From contig DASRDU010000115.1 of NCBI GenBank assembly GCA_035652435.1, positions 1-64,000 of the forward strand: a DNA stretch of 64,000 nt. The letters run 5' to 3'. The stretch's first letter is position 1; every line of letters starts with the position of its first letter. The translations under genes and the position numbers were made by a program. This stretch comes from DASRDU01 sp035652435. GTDB taxonomy: Bacteria > Acidobacteriota > Blastocatellia > RBC074. Below, piece after piece: positions 46,432-55,337 of this stretch. Below the pieces are notes generated by a model. It saw nothing but the letters and a program-made list of their open reading frames with translations, had not been told where the DNA came from and did not search any database.

Positions 46432-47412
46432 ATGAAGCTGCAACCATTCGCAAAGGCTGCGTGGGGAGTTCTGGCGTATTCAATCGCGGTGATCCTGTGG
46501 GGGGCTTACGTCCGCATCAGCTTTTCCGGCGACGGCTGCGGAGACCACTGGCCACTGTGCCGGGGCGAAATCATTCCCACTGCGCCTTCGGTCAAAACCC
46601 TGATTGAGTTTTCGCACCGCGGCAGTTCCGGTCTGCTCGGTATTCTCGTACTCGTGCTGGCGGTGTGGGCTTTTCGCTCATTTCCAAAAGGCAGCATCGT
46701 GCGCGTCGGCGCAGCCGTCTCGTTCCTTTTCATCATCATCGAATCGCTGCTCGGCGCCGGGCTGGTCAAGTTCGGACTGGTCAATAAAAATGATTCGGTC
46801 AGCCGGGCCGTCGTGATGTCGCTGCATCTGGTGAACACGCTGATTCTCGTGGCTTCGACCGCGCTGACCGCGTGGTGGGCATCGGGCGGAAAACCATTGC
46901 GGCTGCGCGACCAGAAGGGGCTGGCGCTGGCGCTCCTCGCGGGTCTCGTCGCCACCATTATTCTCGGCGTCAGCGGCGCGGTCACGGCGCTCGGCGACAC
47001 GCTGTTTCCGGTGAAGTCGCTCGCTGAAGGCATGCAGCAGGACTTTTCTCCGACCGCCCACGTGCTGCTGCGGCTGCGGGTCTTCCACCCGGTGATAGCG
47101 GTTGTCACTGCGGCTTACGTGATCTTCGTCGCCGTGGTCGCGGGCCTTTCGCGCCCCGGCAGAACGACCTCGCAACTCTCGCGCCTGCTGATCGGATTAC
47201 TCGTCGCACAGATCAGCATCGGCTCCCTGAACCTGTACCTGCTCGCGCCGCTGTGGCTGCAGATCTTCCACCTGCTGGTGGCCGACCTGGTCTGGATCAC
47301 GCTCGTACTGTTTTCGGCTTCGGCGTTGTCGGCTGAAGCTTCGGTTAGCGATTATCGCGCTGTTGTCTCCGGCGCGCCGACTTCCTCGACTGAATCACCT
47401 GCGCTGAACTGA
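46432..47412 (+). CDS. ctaA: Heme A synthase (COX15/CtaA family)
   Basis: 326 residues with eight membrane helices. Conserved WGAYVRISFSGDGCGDHWPLC (cysteine pair), HRGSSGLLG, HLVNT, HPV and FHLLVADLVWI carry the heme-binding histidines. It converts heme O to heme A for cytochrome oxidase. GGAG before the start. It is 112 bases after the adaptor gene and probably in a separate unit. Confidence 0.85.
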   Translation: MKLQPFAKAAWGVLAYSIAVILWGAYVRISFSGDGCGDHWPLCRGEIIPTAPSVKTLIEFSHRGSSGLLGILVLVLAVWAFRSFPKGSIVRVGAAVSFLFIIIESLLGAGLVKFGLVNKNDSVSRAVVMSLHLVNTLILVASTALTAWWASGGKPLRLRDQKGLALALLAGLVATIILGVSGAVTALGDTLFPVKSLAEGMQQDFSPTAHVLLRLRVFHPVIAVVTAAYVIFVAVVAGLSRPGRTTSQLSRLLIGLLVAQISIGSLNLYLLAPLWLQIFHLLVADLVWITLVLFSASALSAEASVSDYRAVVSGAPTSSTESPALN

Positions 47413-47448
47413 TTTCGCCGCAGGATAAAACCCGACAGGAGTTTCACT

Positions 47449-48639
47449 ATGCCTCGCCGTGTCGTCGTGTTTCTGCTGATCACTCTCTGCCTGATCGCCG
47501 CCCTCCGGCACAACACCGGAACGGCATCATCAAATCATGAAGTTCGCTTCAAAAAGATCGTCCTCGACAAGGAGTTTCGCTCCGAAGGCGTCGCGGTCGC
47601 CGACGTCAACCGCGACGGGAAGATGGACGTGATCGCCGGCAACCTCTGGTACGAGGCGCCCGACTGGACGCCGCACGAGATCGCCCCGGTCAGACAGTTC
47701 GACGCCGCCAGAGCGTGGAGCAACAGCTTCATCAACTACGCCGCGGACATCAACGGCGATGGCTGGCCGGATCAGATTCGCGTTGACATGCCCGGCACCC
47801 ATCCCGTCGTCTGGCACGAAAACCCCGGCAGCAGGGGCGGCCACTGGCCCGCGCACACGCTCTTTCGCAACGCCTGCAACGAGAGCCCGGCCTTTGCACT
47901 GTTATCGGGCGCCGGGAAGAATCCGGTACTCATCTTCCCGTTCGATGATTCACAGATGGCGTGGTACGAGCCGGGCAGGGATGCGAAGGCCGAATTCATC
48001 GCCCACCCGATCAGCACGAGCGAACTGAAAGGCCCGGGGCGGTATCGTTACTCGCACGGGCTTGGCGTCGGAGACATCAACGGCGACGGACGCGCAGACG
48101 TGATCATCAAGGAAGGTTACTGGGAGGCGCCGAAAGACCCGCACATCACCCCTTGGAATTTCGTCAAAGCGGACCTCGGCGATGACTGCGCGCAGATGCA
48201 GGTCTACGACGTGAACGGAGACGGGTTGAACGACGTCATCAGCAGCTCCGCGCACCGCATCGGCGTCTGGTGGCACGAGCAGCGCAAAGGCGCCCGTGGC
48301 AAGCCCGAATTCATCCGGCACACGATTGACGATTCATTCTCGCAATCGCACAGCCTGATGCTCGCCGACATCAACGGCGACGGCCTGAAAGACATCGTCA
48401 CCGGCAAGCGCTTCTGGGCGCACGGGCCGACCGGCGACATCAACCCCGGCGACCCGGCGGTGCTCTACTGGTTCGAGTTGAAGCGCGAGAAAGGTGAAGT
48501 GAAGTGGATCAGGCACGAGATTGATAACGATTCAGGCGTCGGCACTCAGTTCGTGGTTGCCGATGTGAACGGCGACAGGCTGCCGGACATCGTGTCCTCG
48601 AACAAGAAGGGCGTGTTTGTATTTTTGCAGACAAGATAA
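47449..48639 (+). CDS. FG-GAP/VCBS repeat protein, exported
   Basis: 396 residues. Signal peptide, then at least five FG-GAP blades with calcium-loop motifs DVNRDGKMDVI, DINGDGWPD, DINGDGRADVI, DVNGDGLNDVI, DINGDGLKDIV and DVNGDRLPDIV. A beta-propeller, often found in Planctomycete-like gene sets next to GMC and Gfo/Idh/MocA enzymes. Ligand unknown. Confidence 0.85.
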   Translation: MPRRVVVFLLITLCLIAALRHNTGTASSNHEVRFKKIVLDKEFRSEGVAVADVNRDGKMDVIAGNLWYEAPDWTPHEIAPVRQFDAARAWSNSFINYAADINGDGWPDQIRVDMPGTHPVVWHENPGSRGGHWPAHTLFRNACNESPAFALLSGAGKNPVLIFPFDDSQMAWYEPGRDAKAEFIAHPISTSELKGPGRYRYSHGLGVGDINGDGRADVIIKEGYWEAPKDPHITPWNFVKADLGDDCAQMQVYDVNGDGLNDVISSSAHRIGVWWHEQRKGARGKPEFIRHTIDDSFSQSHSLMLADINGDGLKDIVTGKRFWAHGPTGDINPGDPAVLYWFELKREKGEVKWIRHEIDNDSGVGTQFVVADVNGDRLPDIVSSNKKGVFVFLQTR

Positions 48640-48663
48640 CAGCCAACATCACTGACCTCAGCT

Positions 48664-48939
48664 ATGTCCAAGAATGTGTTCAGAAGTAAACCGTGGGACG
48701 AAAAACAGATTGCCCGATGGGAAGGAATCAGGGCAAAAGGTAAATGGAGATTTGTGTTGATAAGTGGAGTCCTGTTCTTCGGTACAATATTTACTGTTGC
48801 AATCAATATTTTTGACTATTTCTTCAGCAACATTGCGTTCAATTTCTGGTTCAATGTAGTCACACCTTACGCTATAGGATTTATGAATGGGCTGTTTGGG
48901 TGGAAGGGTAATGAAAAGAAGTACAGCCAAAGCCCGTGA
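48664..48939 (+). CDS. Small membrane protein, A/T-rich
   Basis: 91 residues with two hydrophobic segments (FVLISGVLFFGTIFTVAINIF and NFWFNVVTPYAIGFMNGLFG), a charged N-end and a polar C-end. Base composition is lower in G+C than the flanks. No family known. It ends seven bases before the GMC gene start. A transferred gene is possible. Confidence 0.5.
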   Translation: MSKNVFRSKPWDEKQIARWEGIRAKGKWRFVLISGVLFFGTIFTVAINIFDYFFSNIAFNFWFNVVTPYAIGFMNGLFGWKGNEKKYSQSP

Positions 48940-48945
48940 TTGGAA

Positions 48946-50571
48946 ATGAACATCCAGAAAAAGAAAATCTATGACGTGTGTGTCATCGGCTCTGGCGCGG
49001 CGGGCGGCGTTATGGTGAAGGAACTGACCGCAGCCGGCGCGGACACGATCCTGCTCGAAGCCGGAGCCAAAGCCAGTCTTGAAGACCTGATGATTCACGA
49101 CTGGCCGTATCAACTGCCGAAACGCGGCTTCGGGCTTTTCAAACAGGCTTCGCTCTACCCCGACAACATCTCACGTGAGATCGAATATCACGGCGACAGA
49201 ATTTCGGTTGACCGCATCCGTACGCTCGGCGGTCGCACGTTCCACTGGAACGCGGCGTGTCTGCGCTTCTCGGCGGATGATTTTCGTGAACACTCGCTGC
49301 ATGGCATTGAGGAGGACTGGCCGCTCGCTTACGAAGAGCTGGCGCCTTACTACGATTACGTCGAGCGCGAAATGCACGTCTTCGGCACGAAAGAGGGCCT
49401 CGCCGTGCTGCCCGACGGCAACTTCGTCGCCGAAGCGCCCCGCCTGCGCTGTTCCGAAGTCATCGCGCGCAGGAAAATCGCCGGGCTCGGTATCAGACTG
49501 ATCCCGGCGCGCAAGGCCGTCCTGCTCAAGGGCCGGGCCGGTCGCGGCGGGTGTCATTTCTGCGGGCATTGCATGGACGTGTGTGACGTGCGGGCGGTGT
49601 GGTCGAGCGACGTGACGGTGATCCCCGAAGCGATGGCGACCGGGAAACTCACATTGCGGCTGAATGCGCTGGCCCGGAAAGTTCTGGTTGACCCGGATGG
49701 TCGCGTGTCCGGCGTGGCCTTCATTGATCGCGCGACCGGGCAGGAGGAAGAAGTTTACGCGCGCATCGTGGTCGTCAGTTGCGCTTCGGTTGAATCGGCC
49801 AGACTGCTGCTTAACTCGACGAGCGAGAAGTACCCGAACGGGCTGGCGAATGAACACGATGTGGTTGGCCGTTATTTCAGCGGTCACATCACCGCCGGGG
49901 CGACAGGCTACCTGAAGGGACTAGCCGGAAAGAATGTCTTCGCTGGCGACGGCGCGACCGATCACGCTTACATCCCGCGCTTCAATCAAAACCGTGGGAA
50001 GAAAGATTACGTCGGCGGATTCGGCATTCAGCTCAATTTCGCCAGCTGGCAGTGGCCGCATCACGCAAAAGCTGTCGCGGGTTTCGGGGCCGGCTACAAA
50101 AGGCGCGTGCGCGAGCTGCAACCGGCGATGTTTCAGCTCGGCGCGTTTGGCAAGGCGCTGCATCGCTCTGAAAACCGCGTAACGGTTGACCCGAAAAAAA
50201 CGGATAAATTTGGCATTCCGATTCCGGTCATCCGCTTTCAGTGGTGCGAGAACGATCTGGCGCTTTTCAAAGAGATGCGCGAAGGCGTGCTGGAAATCCT
50301 CGACGCGTGCGGCACCGAACTCGAGTTGAAGGGCGATGCGAGCCCTGCCGGTTTCGCCAGCCACGAGGTCGGCACGGTGCGCATGGGCAGGGACCCAAAA
50401 ACCTCGGTACTGAATTCTTACTGCCAGTCACACGAAGTCAAAAATCTCTTCGTCGTTGACGGGAGTTGTTTTACAACTTTCCCCGAAAAGAACCCGACGC
50501 TGACAATTGCGGCGCTCGCGGTCCGCAGCGCGCGTTACATTGCGGCGCAAAGAAAAAGAGGCGATCTGTAA
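48946..50571 (+). CDS. GMC-family oxidoreductase with a Cys cluster
   Basis: 541 residues from the ATG at 48946. FAD-binding GSGAAGGVMVKEL near residue 15, GMC core, and C-terminal HEVGTVRMG with the catalytic His, then DGSCFTTFPEKNPTLTIAALA. In the middle is CHFCGHCMDVC, a C-x2-C-x2-C-x3-C pattern that could bind a [4Fe-4S] cluster or be structural. GMC enzymes oxidise alcohols or sugars. Neighbour Gfo/Idh/MocA suggests sugar metabolism. Confidence 0.82.
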   Translation: MNIQKKKIYDVCVIGSGAAGGVMVKELTAAGADTILLEAGAKASLEDLMIHDWPYQLPKRGFGLFKQASLYPDNISREIEYHGDRISVDRIRTLGGRTFHWNAACLRFSADDFREHSLHGIEEDWPLAYEELAPYYDYVEREMHVFGTKEGLAVLPDGNFVAEAPRLRCSEVIARRKIAGLGIRLIPARKAVLLKGRAGRGGCHFCGHCMDVCDVRAVWSSDVTVIPEAMATGKLTLRLNALARKVLVDPDGRVSGVAFIDRATGQEEEVYARIVVVSCASVESARLLLNSTSEKYPNGLANEHDVVGRYFSGHITAGATGYLKGLAGKNVFAGDGATDHAYIPRFNQNRGKKDYVGGFGIQLNFASWQWPHHAKAVAGFGAGYKRRVRELQPAMFQLGAFGKALHRSENRVTVDPKKTDKFGIPIPVIRFQWCENDLALFKEMREGVLEILDACGTELELKGDASPAGFASHEVGTVRMGRDPKTSVLNSYCQSHEVKNLFVVDGSCFTTFPEKNPTLTIAALAVRSARYIAAQRKRGDL

Positions 50572-50603
50572 TCACTCACCTTTTCACAAGGCCGAGGCCG
50601 ACT

Positions 50604-51620
50604 ATGAGAAGCAAATTTCTGCCGATTATTCTGGTCACACTCCTCATCGCTTTTCTGCTTTACGTTCTCTGGGGTTCTCCGATGCCCACGTCGGCTCAGA
50701 CTTCTTCAGAGAAGCTGATTCGACTGGGGATGATCGGCCTCGACACTTCGCACGTCACCGCATTCACGCAGACGCTCAATGACCCATCGCGCCCTGACCA
50801 CGTGCCGGGCGCGCGCGTGGTCGCCGCTTTCAAAGGCGGCAGCTCCGATGTCGAAGCGAGCGCGACCCGCATTGACAGGTTCACCGCCGAGTTGAAGGAC
50901 AAGTGGGGCGTCGAGATCGTCGGTTCGATTGAAGAGCTTTGCCGGAAGGTGGACGCGGTGCTGATCGAAAGCGTGGACGGGCGGACGCACCTCGCCCAGG
51001 CGCGCCCGGTCCTTGCTGCCCGGAAGCCGGTCTTCATTGACAAGCCCTTCGCCGCGAGCCTGAAGGACGCGCGCGAGATCGTCAGGCTGGCGCGCGAGTC
51101 GGGCACGCCGTTCTTCAGCTCTTCCAGCCTGCGTTTCGTGACTGAGATTCAGGCCGCCCGAAAGAACGAACAGCTCGGTGAAATGCTCGGCGCGATTGCC
51201 TGGAGTCCCTCGCCCACCGAGCCGCATCACCCCGATCTCTTCTGGTACGGCATTCACGGCGTCGAGACTCTGTTCACGCTCATGGGGCCGGGCTGCGAAA
51301 GCGTTTCGCGCGTCCACACAAAGGGGGCCGATGTCGTGACGGGGCGCTGGAAGGACGGGCGCACGGGGACGTTTCGCGGGATCAGGGACGGCAAACAGAC
51401 TTACGGCGCAGTCGCCTTCGGCAGCAAATCAGTTATGACCATCGAGCCCAAAAAGATTGATTATCACGGCCTGGTGGTTGAGATCGTGAAGTTCTTTCAG
51501 ACCGGAGTGCCGCCAGTCTCGCCCGAAGAGACGCTGGAGATCATGGCTTTTATGGAAGCCGCCGACCTGAGCAAGGCGCGACAGGGCGCGGAAGTTCCGC
51601 TCAGGGAATTGCTTCCCTGA
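50604..51620 (+). CDS. Gfo/Idh/MocA-family oxidoreductase, exported or anchored
   Basis: 338 residues from the ATG at 50604. N-terminal hydrophobic segment (FLPIILVTLLIAFLLYVLW) followed by a Rossmann domain (LIRLGMIGLDTSH) and the family block KPVFIDKPFAASLKDAREIV with the catalytic Lys. It uses NAD(P) on sugar-like substrates. An exported form with a signal is known in Acidobacteria and Planctomycetes. It follows the GMC gene by 32 bases. Confidence 0.8.
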   Translation: MRSKFLPIILVTLLIAFLLYVLWGSPMPTSAQTSSEKLIRLGMIGLDTSHVTAFTQTLNDPSRPDHVPGARVVAAFKGGSSDVEASATRIDRFTAELKDKWGVEIVGSIEELCRKVDAVLIESVDGRTHLAQARPVLAARKPVFIDKPFAASLKDAREIVRLARESGTPFFSSSSLRFVTEIQAARKNEQLGEMLGAIAWSPSPTEPHHPDLFWYGIHGVETLFTLMGPGCESVSRVHTKGADVVTGRWKDGRTGTFRGIRDGKQTYGAVAFGSKSVMTIEPKKIDYHGLVVEIVKFFQTGVPPVSPEETLEIMAFMEAADLSKARQGAEVPLRELLP

Positions 51621-51656
51621 GCGACCACGAGTTCATCGCATCACGGAGAGAAGATC

Positions 51657-52407
51657 ATGTCAGTCAGAGCCCGCCGACGCACCCCGAGCTGCTCGACTGG
51701 CTGGCGACCGAGTTTGTGCGGCAGGGCTGGAGCTTCAAAAAGCTGCACAAGCTCATCCTCATGTCGAACACGTATCAGATGTCTTCGTCATTCAATCAGG
51801 CTTATGCGGCCAGAGACCCCGACAACCGCCTGCTCTGGCGGATGAGCTGGCGGCTGAGAGGGGAAGAGCTGGTTGACGCAATGCGGCGGCGGCTGGCTCG
51901 CTGAACCTGAAAATGTTCGGCCCGCCCATCGTGCCTCCGCTCAACGCCGATGAGATGGCCGGGCTCTTCGGCAACCCGAAGGTGAACTGGCCCGTGACGG
52001 CTGACGAGAAAGAACATCAGCGGCGCAGCATCTATTTTTACGCCAGGCGTTCGTTCCGCTACCCGATGTTTGAGACGTTCGACATGCCGGATCGTGCGAT
52101 CAGCTGCGGGCGCCGTATCCCGACGACCGTGGCGCCGCAGGCACTGACGATGCTCAACGGGCCGCAGGTGATGGAGCAGGCTGGATTGATGGCGGATCGC
52201 CTGCTCAAGGCCGGGAAAGCCGGCGGCGACAAACAGGGGTTTCTGGCCGACGTTGTCGGGAAGGCATACCAGCTGACCCTCAGCCGCCAGCCTTCAAAGG
52301 AAGAGCTTGAAAAGAGCCTGGCCTTCATCGGCACGGGCGAGAGGCAGAGGCTGGTTGAATTCTGTCTCGCGCTTTTCAATACCAACGAGTTTGCGTACGT
52401 GGACTGA
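51657..52407 (+). pseudogene. DUF1553 protein remnant, 5' deleted and frameshifted
   Basis: The DUF1553 C-terminal domain is recognisable in two frames: PPTHPELLDWLATEFVRQG to DNRLLWRMSWRLRGEELVDAM, then from 51886 in another frame AAGSLNLKMFGPPIVPP to NTNEFAYVD. The frame shift lies in a CGG run at 51884-51893. The first 500 or so residues of a normal protein are missing. A start-like site (GGAGAGAAGATCATG) lies directly before the break, as if another gene's start had been joined to this tail by deletion. Confidence 0.8.
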
Positions 52408-52421
52408 GGGGGACAGGCCCT

Positions 52422-52742
52422 ATGATCAATTCAAACCCGGCCCCAATCGTCAGACTGACCGCACTGGCCGCAATAATTACGGCCGTCGTGCTGGCGGCGA
52501 ATCGGACTTACCCGCAGCAACAGCCGGCCCCGCCGCCTTCCGGTGGCAAAGTTGAAAGAAGGTGGTACAAAGGCAATACGCATACGCACACGCTCAACAG
52601 CGACGGCGATTCGACGCCCGACGAAGTCGTCCGCTGGTATCGTGAACACGGTTATCATTTTCTTGTGCTGACCGATCATAATTACCTGACCGCCGTTGAC
52701 GGCCTCAATCAGTCCGATCCGTATTCCATTTCGCCACTGTGA
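52422..52742 (+). pseudogene. Truncated PHP/CehA-like phosphoesterase
   Basis: 106 residues. Signal peptide, then the first PHP motifs (WYKGNTHTHTLNSDGDSTPDE and FLVLTDHNYL). The protein then stops after SDPYSISPL, far short of the 300 or more residues of such enzymes, and the remaining metal ligands are lost. Together with the DUF1553 remnant this marks a decaying segment. Confidence 0.7.
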
Positions 52743-52882
52743 ACCTCGTCTTGACAACCCGCGAAGGCTGCTCATAAGCTTCCGACTGCAATTCACCGAC
52801 GTACTACGCGAACATTCCCCTTGTGTTCATCGCCGGGCAGCGACGCTCGTGTCGGTGGCACTTTTCCCCGGAGAACACTCAA

Positions 52883-53893
52883 GTGCCCTTTTTCTTCGAC
52901 CTGTCATCGGCCTTCCCGCTGATTTCGCGCAACCCGTTCGAGCCGGTCGTGGTGGACGACGAAGTCCCCGCCGAACCCGGCCCCGCGGAAATCCCCGCCG
53001 AGCCGATCATTGATACGGGCTTGCCGATCCCCGCGCATTACGACATTGACCTGATGCGCACGCTCGTGCAGGACCCGTTCCACATTTTCGTCTACTGGCA
53101 GACGAAGGATAACCCGTACGACCGCCTGCGCCGCATCTTCCCGGCCGTCGAAGTCGAGACTTTTCACACGGCGCTCCGCCTGATTGACGAGACCAGTCAC
53201 ATCGCGGTCTTTTTCGACGCCGCCTATGCGCGCGAATACTGGTTCAGCGTCTTCCCCGACCGCAGGTACCGCGTCGAACTGGGCGTGCGCTCGCCGAAAT
53301 ACGGCTGGATCAGGATGCTCAGTTCGCAGCCGGTCACGACGCCCCGCGGCGCGCCGTCGGATCAGGCGGCGGAAGAGCCGCAGTATCACGTGGCCGCGGA
53401 CGAATACGTGCAGGTGCTGCGCGAAAGCCACATCGTGCCGGAACGCGCCTTCACTCCCGACGGCCTGATCCACGTGCCGGGCGAAACCGCGGCCGAGCGC
53501 GCGAGTTTCTGGGAACACCTTCCGGCCTCCTTCCGCCGTCTGATCGCCGTCATCGCTGACGTTCAGGCCGGGCGCGATTACGACCGGCTGTGGGAACGGC
53601 TCGCGCAGGAAGAAGTAAATGCGCTGGTGCGCGAATTCATCAACACGATGCGCGGCCTTGGCGAAGGGGAGGCGGGCTTTATGCTGCTGCTCCGCTATTT
53701 GCCCGAACTGTTGCGCCGCGCGATTGCGGCCGAAGGCGAAATGGAAATTGAAACGGACAAGCCGATCATGCTTTATCTGGCCGAACGCCTCGGCCAGACG
53801 GGTTCGGAATACAATTTCGCCGTTTCATCAATTGAAAGGGCTGCGCCGGGCAGGCCCGGTCGCGGGCCGTGGTCGCCCAGCCTGAGTGTCTGA
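52883..53893 (+). CDS. DUF4912-domain protein
   Basis: 336 residues from a GTG at 52883, preceded at nine bases by GGAG. The frame is open from 52823. A DUF4912 domain spans about residues 50-175 (YDIDLMRTLVQDPFHIFVYWQ, then YRVELGVRSPKYGWIRMLSS). It is found next to glycogen branching enzymes in related genomes. Function unknown. Here a GH57 enzyme lies two genes downstream. Confidence 0.75.
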   Translation: MPFFFDLSSAFPLISRNPFEPVVVDDEVPAEPGPAEIPAEPIIDTGLPIPAHYDIDLMRTLVQDPFHIFVYWQTKDNPYDRLRRIFPAVEVETFHTALRLIDETSHIAVFFDAAYAREYWFSVFPDRRYRVELGVRSPKYGWIRMLSSQPVTTPRGAPSDQAAEEPQYHVAADEYVQVLRESHIVPERAFTPDGLIHVPGETAAERASFWEHLPASFRRLIAVIADVQAGRDYDRLWERLAQEEVNALVREFINTMRGLGEGEAGFMLLLRYLPELLRRAIAAEGEMEIETDKPIMLYLAERLGQTGSEYNFAVSSIERAAPGRPGRGPWSPSLSV

Positions 53894-54176
53894 TGGCTGG
53901 TCAGAGATCTCCTCCAATATGGATGAGCTTCAAGACAGAAATCAGCAGACAGTTTTTCTCCCGGACGGGAGCTTCCGGGAAGACGGGAGACGCATGTTTT
54001 TGCTGAAATCAGCAGGGTAATTCCGGTAATATCTGCCGCGGATTTACCGGAAAAGTTTTTCTCAGGACCCCTTACTGTTTTCACCGCGTGTCTGGTCGCC
54101 GGGGAAGTCTTTCCCGCGATTGAAAAACAATCAGGTCAGGACGGTTATTGCCTGACGGTATTCTGAAGCAAGCTGT

Positions 54177-55235
54177 ATGTCCAGATTGAGATGTTCTCTT
54201 TGCACCACGAGATTTCACTATTTCTTTTTTGCAGCGGCGGTAATCACAGCGTTCTATCTGGCCTGCCCGACAGTTTCCCGGGGACAAACCATCAGGCTTC
54301 CGCCGATGAGCGGACTAAATGAGCCATCAGCGCAGTCTGATGACGTGGCTGCCGGCATTCCTGTTCCGCCCGTCGGGGCTGAAATCATCCGGCTCAGGGC
54401 GGCCGCGAAAATTCCGTCTGCGGATCAGCTCCATCAGCAAAACTTCGTTATTGCGGCGGTGAGGGCCGGCGCTTCCGCCGGCGATAAGGGCGGCGACGAC
54501 AATTCAGATAAAAAGTCGGAAGGCAAAACCCTCCCGGTAGTCACCCTGCCGGTGATCGAGCCCGGGCTGATTTCCCCGCTGCCTATCACACCCATCTTCC
54601 CGCAGTCCGGAGACAGCGCCGGGTTCCAGTGGGGGAAGGCTTACCGGCAGGCATTGCTCTTCACGGCCATTCAGCACGGCTTCCGGCTGGTAACTGAACC
54701 CAGCACGCGGGCGGATTTGAAAGGCCCGTTTTTCAGCGACTGGATCAATTCGGTGAGGAACCTGCGCGGCTGGCGCGACGGCGACCCGTTCCTGGTCAAT
54801 TACATCGGCCACCCGATGCAGGGTGCGGTCACGGGCTTCATTCAGATTCACAACGACCCGCGGGGCATCCGTCAGGAGATCAGCCGCGACCGGAGGTATT
54901 GGGAGAGCCGTTTCAAAGCCCTGGCGTGGTCCGCGGTCTGGAGTACACAGTTCGAACTCGGCCCGTTCAGCGAGTCTTCAATCGGCAACGTCGGGCTGAA
55001 GCCCTCGACCACGTCGCCGCACCCGCTGGGGTGGGTTGATCTGATCATCACGCCGACGGTCGGCACCGCGTGGCTGATCGGTGAAGACGCGCTGGATCGC
55101 TGGGTCGTGCGACCGCTCGAACGCCGCACCGGCAAATACCCGGTCAAAATCCTGATCCGCACCTTTCTCAACCCCAGCCGCAGCTTTGCCAATATTCTTC
55201 GCGGCAAATGGTTCTGGTACCGGGATGACAGATAA
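54177..55235 (+). CDS. Conserved hypothetical exported protein
   Basis: 352 residues with a signal peptide (FFFAAAVITAFYLACPTVSRGQ). A low-complexity Ser/Asp/Lys linker near 110 is followed by a C-terminal domain with WGKAYRQALLFTAIQHGFR, NYIGHPMQGAVTGFIQIHN, SESSIGNVGL and FLNPSRSFANILRGKWFWYRD. Such proteins are common in Acidobacteria to my memory, without a known function. It may be a membrane-associated or barrel-like protein. Confidence 0.55.
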   Translation: MSRLRCSLCTTRFHYFFFAAAVITAFYLACPTVSRGQTIRLPPMSGLNEPSAQSDDVAAGIPVPPVGAEIIRLRAAAKIPSADQLHQQNFVIAAVRAGASAGDKGGDDNSDKKSEGKTLPVVTLPVIEPGLISPLPITPIFPQSGDSAGFQWGKAYRQALLFTAIQHGFRLVTEPSTRADLKGPFFSDWINSVRNLRGWRDGDPFLVNYIGHPMQGAVTGFIQIHNDPRGIRQEISRDRRYWESRFKALAWSAVWSTQFELGPFSESSIGNVGLKPSTTSPHPLGWVDLIITPTVGTAWLIGEDALDRWVVRPLERRTGKYPVKILIRTFLNPSRSFANILRGKWFWYRDDR

Positions 55236-55337
55236 TTCCGGGTCGGCGGTGACTGGTTTCGAGTTTCCGGGCCGGATGAGTTACAGTTTCACGCTGCGAA
55301 CTCAGAAGCAGAAGCTCGGAACCGGAAACTTACCGCT

